From NCBI RefSeq assembly GCF_001605895.1, contig NZ_LUAW01000023.1, forward strand, positions 26,411-90,410: a stretch of 64,000 bases of DNA. Direction: 5' to 3'. This stretch comes from Acinetobacter pragensis. GTDB lineage: Bacteria; Pseudomonadota; Gammaproteobacteria; Pseudomonadales; Moraxellaceae. Position numbers and translations under genes: made by a program. This document shows, in pieces, positions 16,309-26,093 of the stretch. Each line of letters begins with the position of its first letter. The stretch's first letter is position 1. The notes beneath the pieces are model-generated. The model was given only the letters and a program-made list of their open reading frames with translations. It ran no database searches and was not told the origin of the DNA.

Positions 16309-16725
16309 TTATTTTATAGTCCGTAAAATATACAGAACGGCATCAAGGTATTTGGGATGAATTCGGCTTTCATCCAATGCCAGCAAATGCGGGACAGGCA
16401 GCCAGAAAAAACTGAAAACATGCCCATAATCATCTAAAGTCTGATACTGCCATTGTTCTGATAAGCTTAAGTCCAGAATATCGATCGCAATAAAATGCCA
16501 AGGCGTTGAGGCAATCTGGCATTGTCCTATATAGGCGCAATGCTCGACCGTGCGAATAATGCCAGACTCTTCAAAGAGTTCCCGTATGGCGGCTTCTACA
16601 ATAGATTCGTTCGCTTCCAGTGTGCCTTTGACCAGTTGAATTCCAGCAACAGGATGCTGAAAAACCAAAACCTCGGTTTGCAGTTCGGCATTTTTTCGAA
16701 GGATAAACGGGCAGACTTTTTCCAT
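16309..16725 (-). CDS. Nudix hydrolase
   Basis: The 138-residue protein carries a complete Nudix box: G-T-L-E-A-N-E, seven residues, then REL-FEESGI. This motif binds Mg2+ and cleaves nucleoside diphosphate-linked substrates. No neighbouring domain identifies the substrate; it could be a housecleaning pyrophosphatase for oxidised nucleotides. It starts 16 nt after the stop of the ypjD-like gene and is probably co-transcribed with it. It converges with the fimbrial operon. Confidence 0.88.
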   Translation of the reverse strand: MEKVCPFILRKNAELQTEVLVFQHPVAGIQLVKGTLEANESIVEAAIRELFEESGIIRTVEHCAYIGQCQIASTPWHFIAIDILDLSLSEQWQYQTLDDYGHVFSFFWLPVPHLLALDESRIHPKYLDAVLYILRTIK

Positions 16726-16741
16726 ATCGGCAGCTTTAAAA

Positions 16742-17551
16742 TTAACGGTGCAAAATCATTTCTAAAACAAGTTTGGAGCCAATAAACCCAACCGCCAATA
16801 GAAAGAATCCGATAATCGTGAAGCGGATGGCTTTTTGGCCGCGCCAGCCAAATTTGTAATGCCCAATCAGCAATGACCCATAGATAAACCATGAAATGAT
16901 GCTGAATGCAGTTTTATGCGCTAAATGCTGTCCAAAAAAATCATCTATGGTGATGAAGCCAAAGCCCAGCGCCAGTGTCAGCAAGGCAAATCCGGCAATC
17001 AGCATATCAAACAGCAAGGATTCCATCGCTTGGAAGGGCGGCAGCAAATTGACCCAGACGCGGCGTTTTTGCTTATTTTTTAATTCACGGTCTTGAAACC
17101 ACAGCAGCACGGCATGAATGGTCGCCATGAGCAGCACCGCATAGGCCGATAAAGACAGAACAATATGAACGTCTAAACCGGCAGAGTTTTGCGTAATAAA
17201 CAGATCATGCTTGCTGAAGGCAAAGCCCATGATCAGGCCGGCAGCTGCAACAGGAATGCCAATTAAGCTTAAAGGCAGAACGGGGCGGTAAGTGCTGAAT
17301 AAAATGCTGAGCAGCAGCATTAATGCAGACGTAAAAGACATAATGTTGAACACATTGTAATTTACGCCCATTGGGGTCAGCATGTCGCTGTACAGTACGC
17401 CTGCATGCAAAAACAGGCCTAACGTTAAAATTACGCCGACAAACCAGTGATTGGGAACACGCTTAGACATCAAATGCATAAACAAATACCAAAAAGACGT
17501 GGTGTATGCGATTAATGCTAAAATTGTGTAAACCAAGGGCAGGCTAATCAT
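16742..17551 (-). CDS. ypjD: CcsA/HemX-like inner-membrane protein (YpjD)
   Basis: The 269-residue protein has about eight membrane helices and the cytochrome c assembly (CcsA/ResC) type sequence, with conserved His in VHIVLSLSAYAVL and HKTAFSIISW, which are candidate haem ligands. In gammaproteobacteria the gene next to ffh and transcribed away from it is usually called ypjD or a cytochrome c assembly protein; its true function is unproven. It is divergent from ffh with a 137-nt promoter region between. Confidence 0.85.
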   Translation of the reverse strand: MISLPLVYTILALIAYTTSFWYLFMHLMSKRVPNHWFVGVILTLGLFLHAGVLYSDMLTPMGVNYNVFNIMSFTSALMLLLSILFSTYRPVLPLSLIGIPVAAAGLIMGFAFSKHDLFITQNSAGLDVHIVLSLSAYAVLLMATIHAVLLWFQDRELKNKQKRRVWVNLLPPFQAMESLLFDMLIAGFALLTLALGFGFITIDDFFGQHLAHKTAFSIISWFIYGSLLIGHYKFGWRGQKAIRFTIIGFFLLAVGFIGSKLVLEMILHR

Positions 17552-17688
17552 GTCAAACCTTTTTCAGGATGATGAAAATTCAGAGATGTAAATTCGATGA
17601 GAACTACAGTATCCTATAGCATTCTATGCATAAATTTTCTATTTTAAGAAAGATTTTTTTGCAACAACCATTTTAAGCGGATTTTGCA

Positions 17689-19095
17689 ATGTTTGATACC
17701 TTAACAGAACGACTCACGCAGAGTTTAAGAAATGTTACTGGCTCTGGGCAGCTAACAGAAGACAATATTAAAGATACGTTACGTGAAGTGCGTATGGCGC
17801 TTCTTGAAGCCGATGTGGCGTTACCTGTAACTCGTGAGTTCATCGCGAAAGTTAAGGAAGAAGCATTGGGTCAGGAAGTGATGACTCAGTTATCGCCAGG
17901 CCAGGCATTCGTCAAAATTGTACATGACGAACTGACTAAAATGATGGGTGAGGCCAATGAAAGCCTTGACCTAGCCGCTAAACCGCCGGTGGTCATTTTG
18001 CTGGCAGGCTTGCAGGGTGCGGGTAAAACCACCACTGCGGCGAAACTCGCACGCTTTTTACAAGAACGCCAAAAGAAAAAAGTCGCGATGGTTTCTGCGG
18101 ACGTTTACCGTCCGGCGGCCATTAAGCAGCTGCAAACCGTTGCAGGCGAAGTCGGCGCGATTTTCTTTGAATCCAGTGCAGATGAAAAGCCGATTACGAT
18201 TGCGACCCGTGCCATTGAGCAGGCAAAAATTCAATTTGCTGATGTCCTGATTGTCGATACTGCAGGCCGTCTGCATGTTGATGACGACATGATGGATGAG
18301 ATTAAAGAGCTTCATGCGGCGATTAAGCCAACTGAAACTTTATTCGTTGTCGATGCTATGACCGGTCAGGATGCTGCCAATACAGCGAAAGCATTTAACG
18401 ATGCTTTGCCGTTAACAGGTGTGATCCTGACTAAAACTGACGGTGATGCACGCGGCGGCGCGGCGCTTTCTGTCCGCGCAATTACCGGCAAGCCAATTAA
18501 ATTCCTAGGGATGGGCGAAAAGCTTGATGCCCTAGAGCCATTCCATCCGGAACGTGTTGCGCAGCGTATCTTGGGCATGGGTGACGTGCTGTCTTTGGTC
18601 GAAGAAGTTGAACGCAAAATCGACAAAGAAAAAGCCGAAAAAATGGCAAAAAAATTGCAAAAAGGCGGCAGCTTCAATTTTGAAGATATGCTGATGCAGT
18701 TTGAGCAAATGAATAAAATGGGCGGCATGATGGGCTTCTTGGATAAGTTGCCTGGCATGAGCAATGCCGGTATTCAGGATGCTATTGCCCAAGCGAACCC
18801 TGAAAAACAAGTGAAAAAGATGGAAGCGATTATTCAGTCGATGACCATTAAAGAACGCCGCAATCCAGACTTGATGAACCCAAGCCGTAAAAAGCGTATC
18901 GCTGCGGGCTGCGGTATGGAAGTGGTTGAAGTGAATAAGCTGATCAAGCAGCATGCGCAGATGGCGAAAATGATGAAAAAATTTGCCAATCCGTCAGGTA
19001 TGGCAAAAATGATGAAATCATTAAGCGGTATGCAGAAGCAGTTTGGCGGCGGCGGTGGCATGGGCCCGCTGTTTGGCGGTAAAGATCAGAAATAA
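17689..19095 (+). CDS. ffh: Signal recognition particle protein Ffh
   Basis: Ffh binds 4.5S RNA and hydrophobic signal sequences emerging from ribosomes and docks with FtsY at the membrane. The 468 residues show the N domain, the SRP GTPase G domain (GLQGAGKTTTAAKLARFL, VDTAGRLHVDDDMM, TKTDGDARGG) and a Met-rich M domain from about residue 300 (FEQMNKMGGMMGFLDKLPGM, NPSRKKRIAAGCGMEV). The C-terminal Gly-rich tail is typical. It is followed by a strong terminator. Confidence 0.98.
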   Translation: MFDTLTERLTQSLRNVTGSGQLTEDNIKDTLREVRMALLEADVALPVTREFIAKVKEEALGQEVMTQLSPGQAFVKIVHDELTKMMGEANESLDLAAKPPVVILLAGLQGAGKTTTAAKLARFLQERQKKKVAMVSADVYRPAAIKQLQTVAGEVGAIFFESSADEKPITIATRAIEQAKIQFADVLIVDTAGRLHVDDDMMDEIKELHAAIKPTETLFVVDAMTGQDAANTAKAFNDALPLTGVILTKTDGDARGGAALSVRAITGKPIKFLGMGEKLDALEPFHPERVAQRILGMGDVLSLVEEVERKIDKEKAEKMAKKLQKGGSFNFEDMLMQFEQMNKMGGMMGFLDKLPGMSNAGIQDAIAQANPEKQVKKMEAIIQSMTIKERRNPDLMNPSRKKRIAAGCGMEVVEVNKLIKQHAQMAKMMKKFANPSGMAKMMKSLSGMQKQFGGGGGMGPLFGGKDQK

Positions 19096-19107
19096 TTTGA
19101 TTGAATT

Positions 19108-19134
19108 AAAAAGGCGCTTTAGGCGCCTTTTTTC
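19108..19134 (+). terminator. ffh terminator
   Basis: A GGCGC/GCGCC stem with a 5-nt loop is flanked by an A-run and a run of six T, just after the ffh stop. Confidence 0.85.
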
Positions 19135-19432
19135 ATGCCTGCCGTTTTTGAGGCTGCGGATAAAAAATGGCCGTTCCTGATTCATCATTTAAAACATGTT
19201 TGACTCTGGCTCAGAGACTCATGCTATTTGCATTCATTACCAAAACCAAGGTCAATCTTTTATTGGCTTTCCCGCGCTTGAAAATTTCTTAGCTTAAAGC
19301 CTGACTCCTATCTAATCGCGGAATCGTTGAATTCAGTTTGCATACCATGGAGGATAAATACCAATTTTCCGCCATAGGACTAGGTACGCAGCATGACATT
19401 TTACGCGTACATGCTGCATAAGCGCTGATGCT
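19135..19432. other. gap between ffh and coaX with a perfect hairpin
   Basis: No gene is seen in this convergent gap. At 19388-19417, GCAGCATG pairs perfectly with CATGCTGC around a 14-nt loop just past the coaX stop. It lacks a T-run on either side, so it is a hairpin at the coaX 3' end rather than a standard terminator. Confidence 0.4.
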
Positions 19433-20176
19433 TCAGTTTTTGGCTAGAGACAAGGTTTGAATATAAACCTGCAGCCCTTTCAGCAGCAGATCATTTTCAA
19501 TTTCAGGCTGATAGCGCTGTAAGTATTGAGCAAATAAGGGGGCATCGCCGCCAGTTAAAATCAGCTTGCTTGGATATTTATCCATGACTTTTTCAATGGT
19601 GCTGAGCAGGCTGAGTAAAATGCCGTGATGCACCGCATCAATGGTATTGCGGCCTGGGCTGAGCTCATCAAATGACGCATCAGGAATTTTAATGCCTTTG
19701 GTATTTTGAATGAGGGAATCCCGCTGCAAATAAAGATTCGGCAGAATATAGCCGCCTAAATGTTCAAAGCCATCGCTCAGGTCAATGGTCAATGCCGTTC
19801 CGCAGCTGATCACACAGTATTTTTGCTGAGGATCCTGCACGACTGCCAGCATTTGCAGCCAGCGGTCAATGCCGAATTTGCTGGTATCTTCATAGGCGCA
19901 GCGCAAGCCAGCAAACTCTGCATGAACTTTGGCAAAGACGACGGGAATCTGCAAAAATTTTAAAATTTTATGAATGCGGTCGTTGTTCTTTTTGTCTTGT
20001 ACCGAGGATACACCAACATGCTGTAAATCAAGGCTTTTAAAATGCTGTATTAAACCGAGCAAGAGTTCGGCAGGAGACTGCAAATGCAATTCTGCTGCCT
20101 GTTCGATGATTTGCCCATTTTCGGTAATCCAGTATTTGAGGCGGGTATTGCCGATATCGAGCCATAAATTTTTCAT
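19433..20176 (-). CDS. coaX: Type III pantothenate kinase
   Basis: This enzyme phosphorylates pantothenate in the first step of coenzyme A synthesis. The protein of about 247 residues begins [16 protein letters not shown], the ASKHA phosphate-1 motif with the catalytic Asp, and contains [13 protein letters not shown] and [10 protein letters not shown] nucleotide-binding motifs and GGYILPN. Type III enzymes need a monovalent cation and are not feedback-inhibited by CoA. A GTG at 20194, overlapping the birA stop, is an alternative start; the ATG at 20176 matches the family. It is co-transcribed with birA. Confidence 0.93.
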   Translation of the reverse strand: MKNLWLDIGNTRLKYWITENGQIIEQAAELHLQSPAELLLGLIQHFKSLDLQHVGVSSVQDKKNNDRIHKILKFLQIPVVFAKVHAEFAGLRCAYEDTSKFGIDRWLQMLAVVQDPQQKYCVISCGTALTIDLSDGFEHLGGYILPNLYLQRDSLIQNTKGIKIPDASFDELSPGRNTIDAVHHGILLSLLSTIEKVMDKYPSKLILTGGDAPLFAQYLQRYQPEIENDLLLKGLQVYIQTLSLAKN

Positions 20177-20190
20177 GTGTAATCTCTGGA

Positions 20191-20952
20191 TCACTGCGCC
20201 GATGCGCCTATTCTGCGCAAGCGTCCCTGAAAGAAATGTTCAGTGCCATTTTCATTGCTGATTTCAATCGCGCCGTCATTGCGGATGCCGAGGAAAATGC
20301 CCTGACTAATGCCTTGCAGGTGTTCAATTTCGACCGCTTGGTCTTTAAAAGCTGCATAGTGATTGAATCGGGCCGCCAAATTGCAGCTGTCATGATTGAA
20401 CCATTCGCCCGCTTGCTGAATGGCTAAATACAGTTCAGCAGTCAATTTAATGCGGTCAAAACGCGCCAGCCCGAGTTCTGTCAGCGATGTCACCGCTTGG
20501 TCAATTCCGTCTTTAGGCAAGGGCAGAACATTCAGTCCGACACCGACTACCGCTTGATGGGCATTCAGAGGCTCAATTAGGATGCCGCCCCATTTTCCTG
20601 CTGAGCTGTAGAGGTCATTCGGCCATTTTACTTGCAGGTCTAAATGCTGCAAGCTTGGCATTTGCAGGATATTTAACGCAATTTCCAAAGCCAAGCGGCC
20701 GTCAATAGCTGTTCGGGTATTGAGCAATGTGCTTAAATAGATGTTGCCTTCCGGTGAGACCCATTGGCGTTGACGCTGTCCGCGGCCCTGAGTTTGCCGA
20801 ACACTGGTCACAAGGACTTGCTGTACGCCTTTGAGCGCAATTTCCCGCACATCATCATTGGTAGATGCGGTCACGGGTTTCAAGAGCAGCACTTCAGGAA
20901 GCTGATGCGCATCGCTCAGCATCTGCTGCAGTAATCGAGTCTCTAAATCCAT
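20191..20952 (-). CDS. birA: Biotin--[acetyl-CoA-carboxylase] ligase without a repressor domain
   Basis: The 253-residue ligase activates biotin as biotinyl-AMP and attaches it to the carboxyl carrier protein of acetyl-CoA carboxylase. Motifs include [10 protein letters not shown], the biotinyl-AMP loop [22 protein letters not shown], the lysine motif VKWPNDLY, and GVGLNVLP. There is no N-terminal winged helix, so unlike E. coli BirA it cannot repress the biotin operon found at 35438-40148. It is divergent from the TauE gene and upstream of coaX in the same unit. Confidence 0.95.
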   Translation of the reverse strand: MDLETRLLQQMLSDAHQLPEVLLLKPVTASTNDDVREIALKGVQQVLVTSVRQTQGRGQRQRQWVSPEGNIYLSTLLNTRTAIDGRLALEIALNILQMPSLQHLDLQVKWPNDLYSSAGKWGGILIEPLNAHQAVVGVGLNVLPLPKDGIDQAVTSLTELGLARFDRIKLTAELYLAIQQAGEWFNHDSCNLAARFNHYAAFKDQAVEIEHLQGISQGIFLGIRNDGAIEISNENGTEHFFQGRLRRIGASAQ

Positions 20953-20979
20953 TTGAATCTGAGAATTGTGGAATAATTG

Positions 20980-21789
20980 ATGGAGTTAATCATATATTTG
21001 CTGATCGGCGCAATCGCTGGTTTTGCTGCGGGCTTATTTGGGGTAGGCGGCGGGTTAATAATTGTCCCGATTCTGTATATTGTTTTTACCCAAATGCATT
21101 ATGACCCATCGATTATTATGCATATGGCTTTAGGCACGTCTTTGGCCACCATTATTGTGACGTCTTTCAGCTCTGTCAGCGCGCATCATAAAAAAGGCGC
21201 CGTGCTGTGGCATGTGTTCCGCAATTTAGCGCCCGGTTTAGTTGCAGGTTCGTTTATTGGGGCGGGTATTGCCGATTATCTTTCAGGACAGGGGCTGCAG
21301 CTGCTGATTGGCTGCTTTGCCATTTGGGTGGCTTTTAAAATGTTCCGAGGCGCAAGCGCTGCAGTTGATCCTACACGCCAATTGCCTTCTGTTCCAAGGC
21401 AGCTGGCCGCTGGCGGCGGTATTGGCATCGCTTCAGCGATATTCGGCATTGGCGGCGGCAGTTTAACTGTGCCGTATTTGAACCGGCACGGTGTGGTGAT
21501 GCAAAAAGCCGTCGCAACATCGGCGGCGTGCGGTTTGCCGATTGCTATTGCAGGCGCATTGGGCTTTATGTGGTTTGGCAAGCAGTCAGAGGTTGCCATG
21601 CCCAATACCATCGGTTATGTGCATATTTATGCGTTTATCGGCATCAGCGTAATGAGTTTTATCACTGCCAAGCAGGGGGCGAAAGTGGCGCATATGCTGT
21701 CTCCTGCCGTGCTGAAGAAATGCTTTGCCTGTCTGCTGACGACAGTCGGCTGCTATTTTATGTATCAGGGCGTGAGCCAGCTGTTTTAA
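20980..21789 (+). CDS. TauE/SafE-family sulfite/anion exporter
   Basis: The 269-residue inner-membrane protein has about eight helices in two related halves, each with the family's glycine-rich signature: FGVGGGLIIVPIL in the first half and FGIGGGSLTVPYL in the second. Family members export sulfite, sulfoacetate or other organosulfur anions. No adjacent sulfur gene is present to define the substrate. The ATG at 20980 is chosen over a TTG one codon earlier. Confidence 0.88.
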   Translation: MELIIYLLIGAIAGFAAGLFGVGGGLIIVPILYIVFTQMHYDPSIIMHMALGTSLATIIVTSFSSVSAHHKKGAVLWHVFRNLAPGLVAGSFIGAGIADYLSGQGLQLLIGCFAIWVAFKMFRGASAAVDPTRQLPSVPRQLAAGGGIGIASAIFGIGGGSLTVPYLNRHGVVMQKAVATSAACGLPIAIAGALGFMWFGKQSEVAMPNTIGYVHIYAFIGISVMSFITAKQGAKVAHMLSPAVLKKCFACLLTTVGCYFMYQGVSQLF

Positions 21790-21830
21790 AACAGCATGGC
21801 GGAGCTTCGGATTGGCTTTATAGACATAAG

Positions 21831-21843
21831 ATTGTCTGACAAT
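21831..21843. promoter_or_regulatory. GntR-family operator
   Basis: ATTGTCTGACAAT is a perfect 13-nt palindrome around a central T. It matches the TNGTNNNACNA consensus of FadR/FCD-type GntR operators at every fixed position. It lies 90 nt before the gntR start and probably serves autoregulation, which would extend to the downstream smc and zipA. Confidence 0.65.
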
Positions 21844-21933
21844 GTCATATTTAATTGACTGGAAAACCGTTTAAATGAATGCAGATTTGGTGAAATCCAT
21901 CTTTGCATTTTATAAAAACAAGACGGGAACAGC

Positions 21934-22629
21934 ATGCACCCACAAGACGCGGACAGTTTGTCAGAACAGATTGCCAAGCACATCAGCGAGCAGATTATTC
22001 GCGGTGAGCTGGTAGAAGGAGAACGGATTCAAGAGCTGCGCATTGCTTCTGAGCTGGATGTCAGCCGCGGTTCCGTGCGTGAAGCGTTGCTTATTTTAGA
22101 ACGCACCCAGCTGATTGAGATTTTCCCTCGCCGCGGCGCAATTGTGTCCGAGATGTCTGCACTGCAGGTGCGCTCTCTGTTTGATATGGCTTCTTTGCTG
22201 CTGGGGCAGATTGTGCACCGGATGGCGGAAACATGGCGCAGCCATGAGGCCGAAAAGATTCAATTATTATTAGAACAATTAAGTTCCGAGACCAGTCAGG
22301 GTCATACCGAAAAATTTTATGATTTAATCTTTCAAAGCATGGCGCGCCAGCATGAAATGGTCGGAAATCCGTATCTGATGCGTTATTATCAGGAACTGTT
22401 GCCGTCATTGCGCCGCAGCTATTTTTTAACCTTAAATATCTCGCGCAGGGAGCTTCAAGAATCTTTTGAGCTGTTTAAGCTGGTAAGCGATGCTGTTTTA
22501 ATCAGAAAGTCACAACAAGCCGCTTTATTTATGGAAGATTTTTGTCGACACTTGCGTAACCTTGTGTTGGAATCGCTGACACGGATGAAACAAATTGAAC
22601 TCGCGTGGGCTCGGCGCTCACGACGTTAA
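21934..22629 (+). CDS. GntR-family transcriptional regulator (FCD-type)
   Basis: The 231-residue protein opens with a GntR winged helix (SEQIAKHISEQIIRGELVEGERIQELRIASELDVSRGSVREALLILE pattern, residues about 10-75) and has an all-helical FCD-like effector domain. The usual FCD metal ligands (D-x-x-x-H and the later His) appear replaced, so it may not bind a metal-coordinated carboxylate like its relatives. It sits 10 nt before smc on the same strand and has a perfect GntR operator upstream. Its ligand is unknown. Confidence 0.88.
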   Translation: MHPQDADSLSEQIAKHISEQIIRGELVEGERIQELRIASELDVSRGSVREALLILERTQLIEIFPRRGAIVSEMSALQVRSLFDMASLLLGQIVHRMAETWRSHEAEKIQLLLEQLSSETSQGHTEKFYDLIFQSMARQHEMVGNPYLMRYYQELLPSLRRSYFLTLNISRRELQESFELFKLVSDAVLIRKSQQAALFMEDFCRHLRNLVLESLTRMKQIELAWARRSRR

Positions 22630-22639
22630 TCAGGACACT

Positions 22640-25600
22640 ATGCGTTTAAGCAGTTTAAAACTTTCTGGCTTCAAATCTTTTGCCGACAGTACAACATTAC
22701 AATTTAAAGAGAACCGCACCGCGGTTGTTGGCCCTAATGGCTGCGGCAAGTCTAATGTGATTGATGCAATCCGCTGGGTGATGGGTGAATCCAGCGCGCG
22801 GCAATTGCGCGGCGGCAGCATGCAGGATGTCATTTTTACCGGCACGGCTAAGCGTAAACCCGTTGGCATGGCCAGCGTTGAGCTGCGTTTTGACAATACC
22901 TACGGCAAATTAGGCGGCGCTTATAATGCTTACAGTGAATTGGCGGTACGCCGTCAGGTCAACCGCGATGGACGGTCTGAGTATTTTTTGAACGGCACAA
23001 AATGCCGGCGCCGTGATATTACCGATATCTTTTTGGGTACAGGCCTTGGGCCGCGTTCATATTCAATTATTGAGCAGGGCATGATCAACCGGCTGGTTGA
23101 TGCCAAACCTGAAGAAATGCGGGTGTTTATTGAAGAAGCCGCGGGCGTTTCACGCTATCAGGCGCGCCGCCGTGAAACGACGACCCACTTAGAGCACACT
23201 ACGCAGAACTTATCCCGCTTAGAAGATATTGCATCAGAACTGAAATCTCAGCTGAAAACCTTAAAGCGCCAGTCTGAAACTGCAGTGCAGTATAAGGAAC
23301 TGGAAACCCAAATCCGTACCATCAAAATAGAAGTGCTGTCATTTCAATGTGAACAAAGCAGCCGGCTGCAGCAGGAATATACGGTGCAGATGGATACGCT
23401 GGGAGAAAGTTTCAAGCTGGTGCGTTCTGAACTGAATACTTTAGAGCATGATTTGACGTCAACCAGTGAATTGTTTCAGCGCCTGATTCAGCAGTCGACG
23501 CCGTTGCAAAATGAATGGCAGCAGGCAGAAAAAAAACTGGCTGAACTGAAAATGACGCTGGAGCAGAAACAGGCGCTGTATTCTCAAAACTCTGAAAGCT
23601 TGGTACAGCTGGAACAGCAGAAATTTCAAAGCAAAGAGCGTTTGCAGCTTATTGAACTGCAGTTGGAAACTTTGCATGCGCAGCAGGAAGAGTTTGATGG
23701 GCAGTTAAAGCGGCAGGAAAGTCAAAGCCAAGCGCAGTCTCAGGGTTTTATCGATTTAAAGACCCAGCAGTCTGCGGTGCAGCAGCAATATGAACTGGCG
23801 AAAGCGCAAGTCGAAAAGCAGCAGCAGCAAAAACTCCAGATGCTGGCGCAAAGTGAGCAGCTGGCGAAGAATATCAGCCGTTTGGAACAGCAAAAAGATA
23901 CGCTGAAACTGCAGTCTGCTCAAATTTTAAACCATGCGCAGCAGGATGAACTGGAGCAGCTGGAACAGCAGAAAGCCCAGCTGCAAAGTGCCATAGCGGA
24001 AAAAGAGCAAGCCCTGACTGAGTTAAAACAGCAGCAGGAACAGCTTCAGTCGCATCAGTCGCAGCAAAAAGCCGCGATGCAGGAGCTGAAATCAGATATT
24101 CAGGTGCTGCAGTCTGAACAGAAAAACCTCAATCAGCTCTTAATTAAGGTAAGTCCCAAAACACAGTCAGATACAGTGCGCCTGATGCAAGCGCTGCAGC
24201 TGTCTCACTTGGGGAAAGCGCATGCGGCATTAATTGAAAAATATTTGGCTAAATGGCTGCATGCTCAAGTGCTGAGTCATGCCGATCAATTCCAAGAGCA
24301 TACGGCGCGTCAAATTAAGGCGTATCCAAATGCAGAAAAAATCGCGTTGCAGCCGCTGCCGTGCTTAGCCGATTGGATTGAAGCGCCGCATTCTTCTTTG
24401 TGGCTGCAGGTTGCAGTGGCTGGCAGCTTGCAGGAAGCTCTTCCTTATCAGGCGCAGCTGCAGGCCGGCCAGTCTATTTTAACTTTGGACGGCTATCAGG
24501 TTGGCGCAGACTGGGTCATTGGACTGCACTATGATGAAGACAGCCAAGCGGGACAGGGCGCGCTGAGCCACCGGATCCGCTTAGATGAGATTGAGCAGGC
24601 TTTAGCGGGAAAAGGGCCGCTATTGACGGAAAGAGAGCGCGCATTGCCTCAGCTGCAGGAACAAGTGCAGCTTGTGCATAAGACGCTGCAGGCTGAACAG
24701 GATCTGCTGAAAAATCTGCAGAAAGCGCTGCAGCAGGCAGACATCGCTATCGCTAAAGTGCAAAGCGCCGCGCAGGCTTTTGCTGTGCAGAAGCAGCAAT
24801 TGGGTGATCAGCTGATGCAAGTGGATGCGCAGCTGGAAGAAGATGCAATGCAGAAAGATGATCTGGAAATTGATCTGCATGCGCTGGGCATGAAGCTGGA
24901 ACTGGCGCTGCCGAACTTTAAAACCTTGCAGTATCAGGCGGAAGAACTGACAGGCCAGCTTGAAGACTCCCAGCAGCTAACGCAGCAGGCGCAGCAGGAG
25001 CTGGAGCTGATCCGCCGTCAAGCCGTGCAAGCCAAACAGCAAATTGAACTGCTGGAAAAAGATGCCCTATTCTTAAAAGCGCAGCGTCAGCAGATTACGC
25101 TGCAAATGGAACAGGCGAAGAAATTTGTTGACCCTGCGCAATTAGAGTTGCCGAGTTTGCAGTCACAGCATGCCGAACAGGCTGAAAAAACTGAAAAGCT
25201 GCAAAAGAAATGGGTGGAGTGGCAGCAGGAGCTGAACAGCATTCAGTCCAAGCAAAAAGAACTGACGGAACAGCGCCACAGTCATCAGCAGCAGGATGAA
25301 AAACTGCGCGCTGAACTGGAGCAAAAGCGTTTGGCTTGGCAATCCGCCCAGTCTGACCTGCAGCATTACAGCGAACAGCTGAAGGAGCTGAACAGTGAAA
25401 TGCTGACCGGACTGCAGATTGATATAGCCTCGCATCAGCAGATCTTGGCCAAAGCCCAGCAGCAGTTTGATAAATTGGGCGCAGTCAACTTGGCCGCTTC
25501 TGCCGAATATGACGATGTATTAAAGCGCTATGAAGAGCTCAGCCATCAAATTGAAGACTTGGAAAAAACTGTAGAACAGCTGCAAGGCGCGATGAAAAGC

Positions 25601-26092
25601 ATCGATCAGGAAACCCGTAAACTGTTCATGACCACATTTGATCAGATCAATGTGGAACTGCAGGAGCTGTTTCCGAAGGTCTTTAATGGCGGCGAAGCGA
25701 GTTTAAGCCTTGAAGACGGCTGGCAATCGGGTGTAAAACTGATGGCTAGACCGCCCGGCAAGCGCAACAGTTCGTTGGCATTGCTGTCCGGCGGTGAAAA
25801 AGCCCTGACGGCATTGGCATTGGTATTTGCTATTTTCAGATTGAATCCTGCGCCATTCTGCGTGCTGGATGAGGTGGATGCGCCTTTAGACGATGCAAAT
25901 GTAGGAAGGTTTTGTAATTTGGTAAAAGAACTTTCTGAACAGGTTCAATTCATTTACATTACACATAACAAACTGGCGATGACCATGGCAACTGACTTGC
26001 TCGGTGTGACCATGCCGGAACCGGGAACTTCAAAATTAGTGACTGTGAATTTAGAACAGGCAAAAGAATACGGTTTAGCTGCGGAGTCATAA
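22640..26092 (+). CDS. smc: Chromosome segregation protein SMC
   Basis: This is the large ATPase of the bacterial condensin, acting with ScpA and ScpB (encoded at 41947-43343) to organise and segregate chromosomes. The ATG at 22640 gives MRLSSLKLSGFKSFAD. The 1150-residue protein has Walker A GPNGCGKSN near residue 32, about 450 residues of Gln/Glu-rich coiled coil, a central hinge-like region (about residues 500-670), a second coiled coil, and a C-terminal head with the LSGGEKALTALAL signature and Walker B CVLDEVDAPLDD. It follows gntR by 10 nt and precedes zipA by one base. Confidence 0.97.
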   Translation: MRLSSLKLSGFKSFADSTTLQFKENRTAVVGPNGCGKSNVIDAIRWVMGESSARQLRGGSMQDVIFTGTAKRKPVGMASVELRFDNTYGKLGGAYNAYSELAVRRQVNRDGRSEYFLNGTKCRRRDITDIFLGTGLGPRSYSIIEQGMINRLVDAKPEEMRVFIEEAAGVSRYQARRRETTTHLEHTTQNLSRLEDIASELKSQLKTLKRQSETAVQYKELETQIRTIKIEVLSFQCEQSSRLQQEYTVQMDTLGESFKLVRSELNTLEHDLTSTSELFQRLIQQSTPLQNEWQQAEKKLAELKMTLEQKQALYSQNSESLVQLEQQKFQSKERLQLIELQLETLHAQQEEFDGQLKRQESQSQAQSQGFIDLKTQQSAVQQQYELAKAQVEKQQQQKLQMLAQSEQLAKNISRLEQQKDTLKLQSAQILNHAQQDELEQLEQQKAQLQSAIAEKEQALTELKQQQEQLQSHQSQQKAAMQELKSDIQVLQSEQKNLNQLLIKVSPKTQSDTVRLMQALQLSHLGKAHAALIEKYLAKWLHAQVLSHADQFQEHTARQIKAYPNAEKIALQPLPCLADWIEAPHSSLWLQVAVAGSLQEALPYQAQLQAGQSILTLDGYQVGADWVIGLHYDEDSQAGQGALSHRIRLDEIEQALAGKGPLLTERERALPQLQEQVQLVHKTLQAEQDLLKNLQKALQQADIAIAKVQSAAQAFAVQKQQLGDQLMQVDAQLEEDAMQKDDLEIDLHALGMKLELALPNFKTLQYQAEELTGQLEDSQQLTQQAQQELELIRRQAVQAKQQIELLEKDALFLKAQRQQITLQMEQAKKFVDPAQLELPSLQSQHAEQAEKTEKLQKKWVEWQQELNSIQSKQKELTEQRHSHQQQDEKLRAELEQKRLAWQSAQSDLQHYSEQLKELNSEMLTGLQIDIASHQQILAKAQQQFDKLGAVNLAASAEYDDVLKRYEELSHQIEDLEKTVEQLQGAMKSIDQETRKLFMTTFDQINVELQELFPKVFNGGEASLSLEDGWQSGVKLMARPPGKRNSSLALLSGGEKALTALALVFAIFRLNPAPFCVLDEVDAPLDDANVGRFCNLVKELSEQVQFIYITHNKLAMTMATDLLGVTMPEPGTSKLVTVNLEQAKEYGLAAES

Positions 26093-26093
26093 C

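Noticed and set aside
22595..22639. upstream extension of the smc frame
   Set aside because: It overlaps the gntR end, and the conserved SMC start MRLSSLKLSGFKSF is at 22640.
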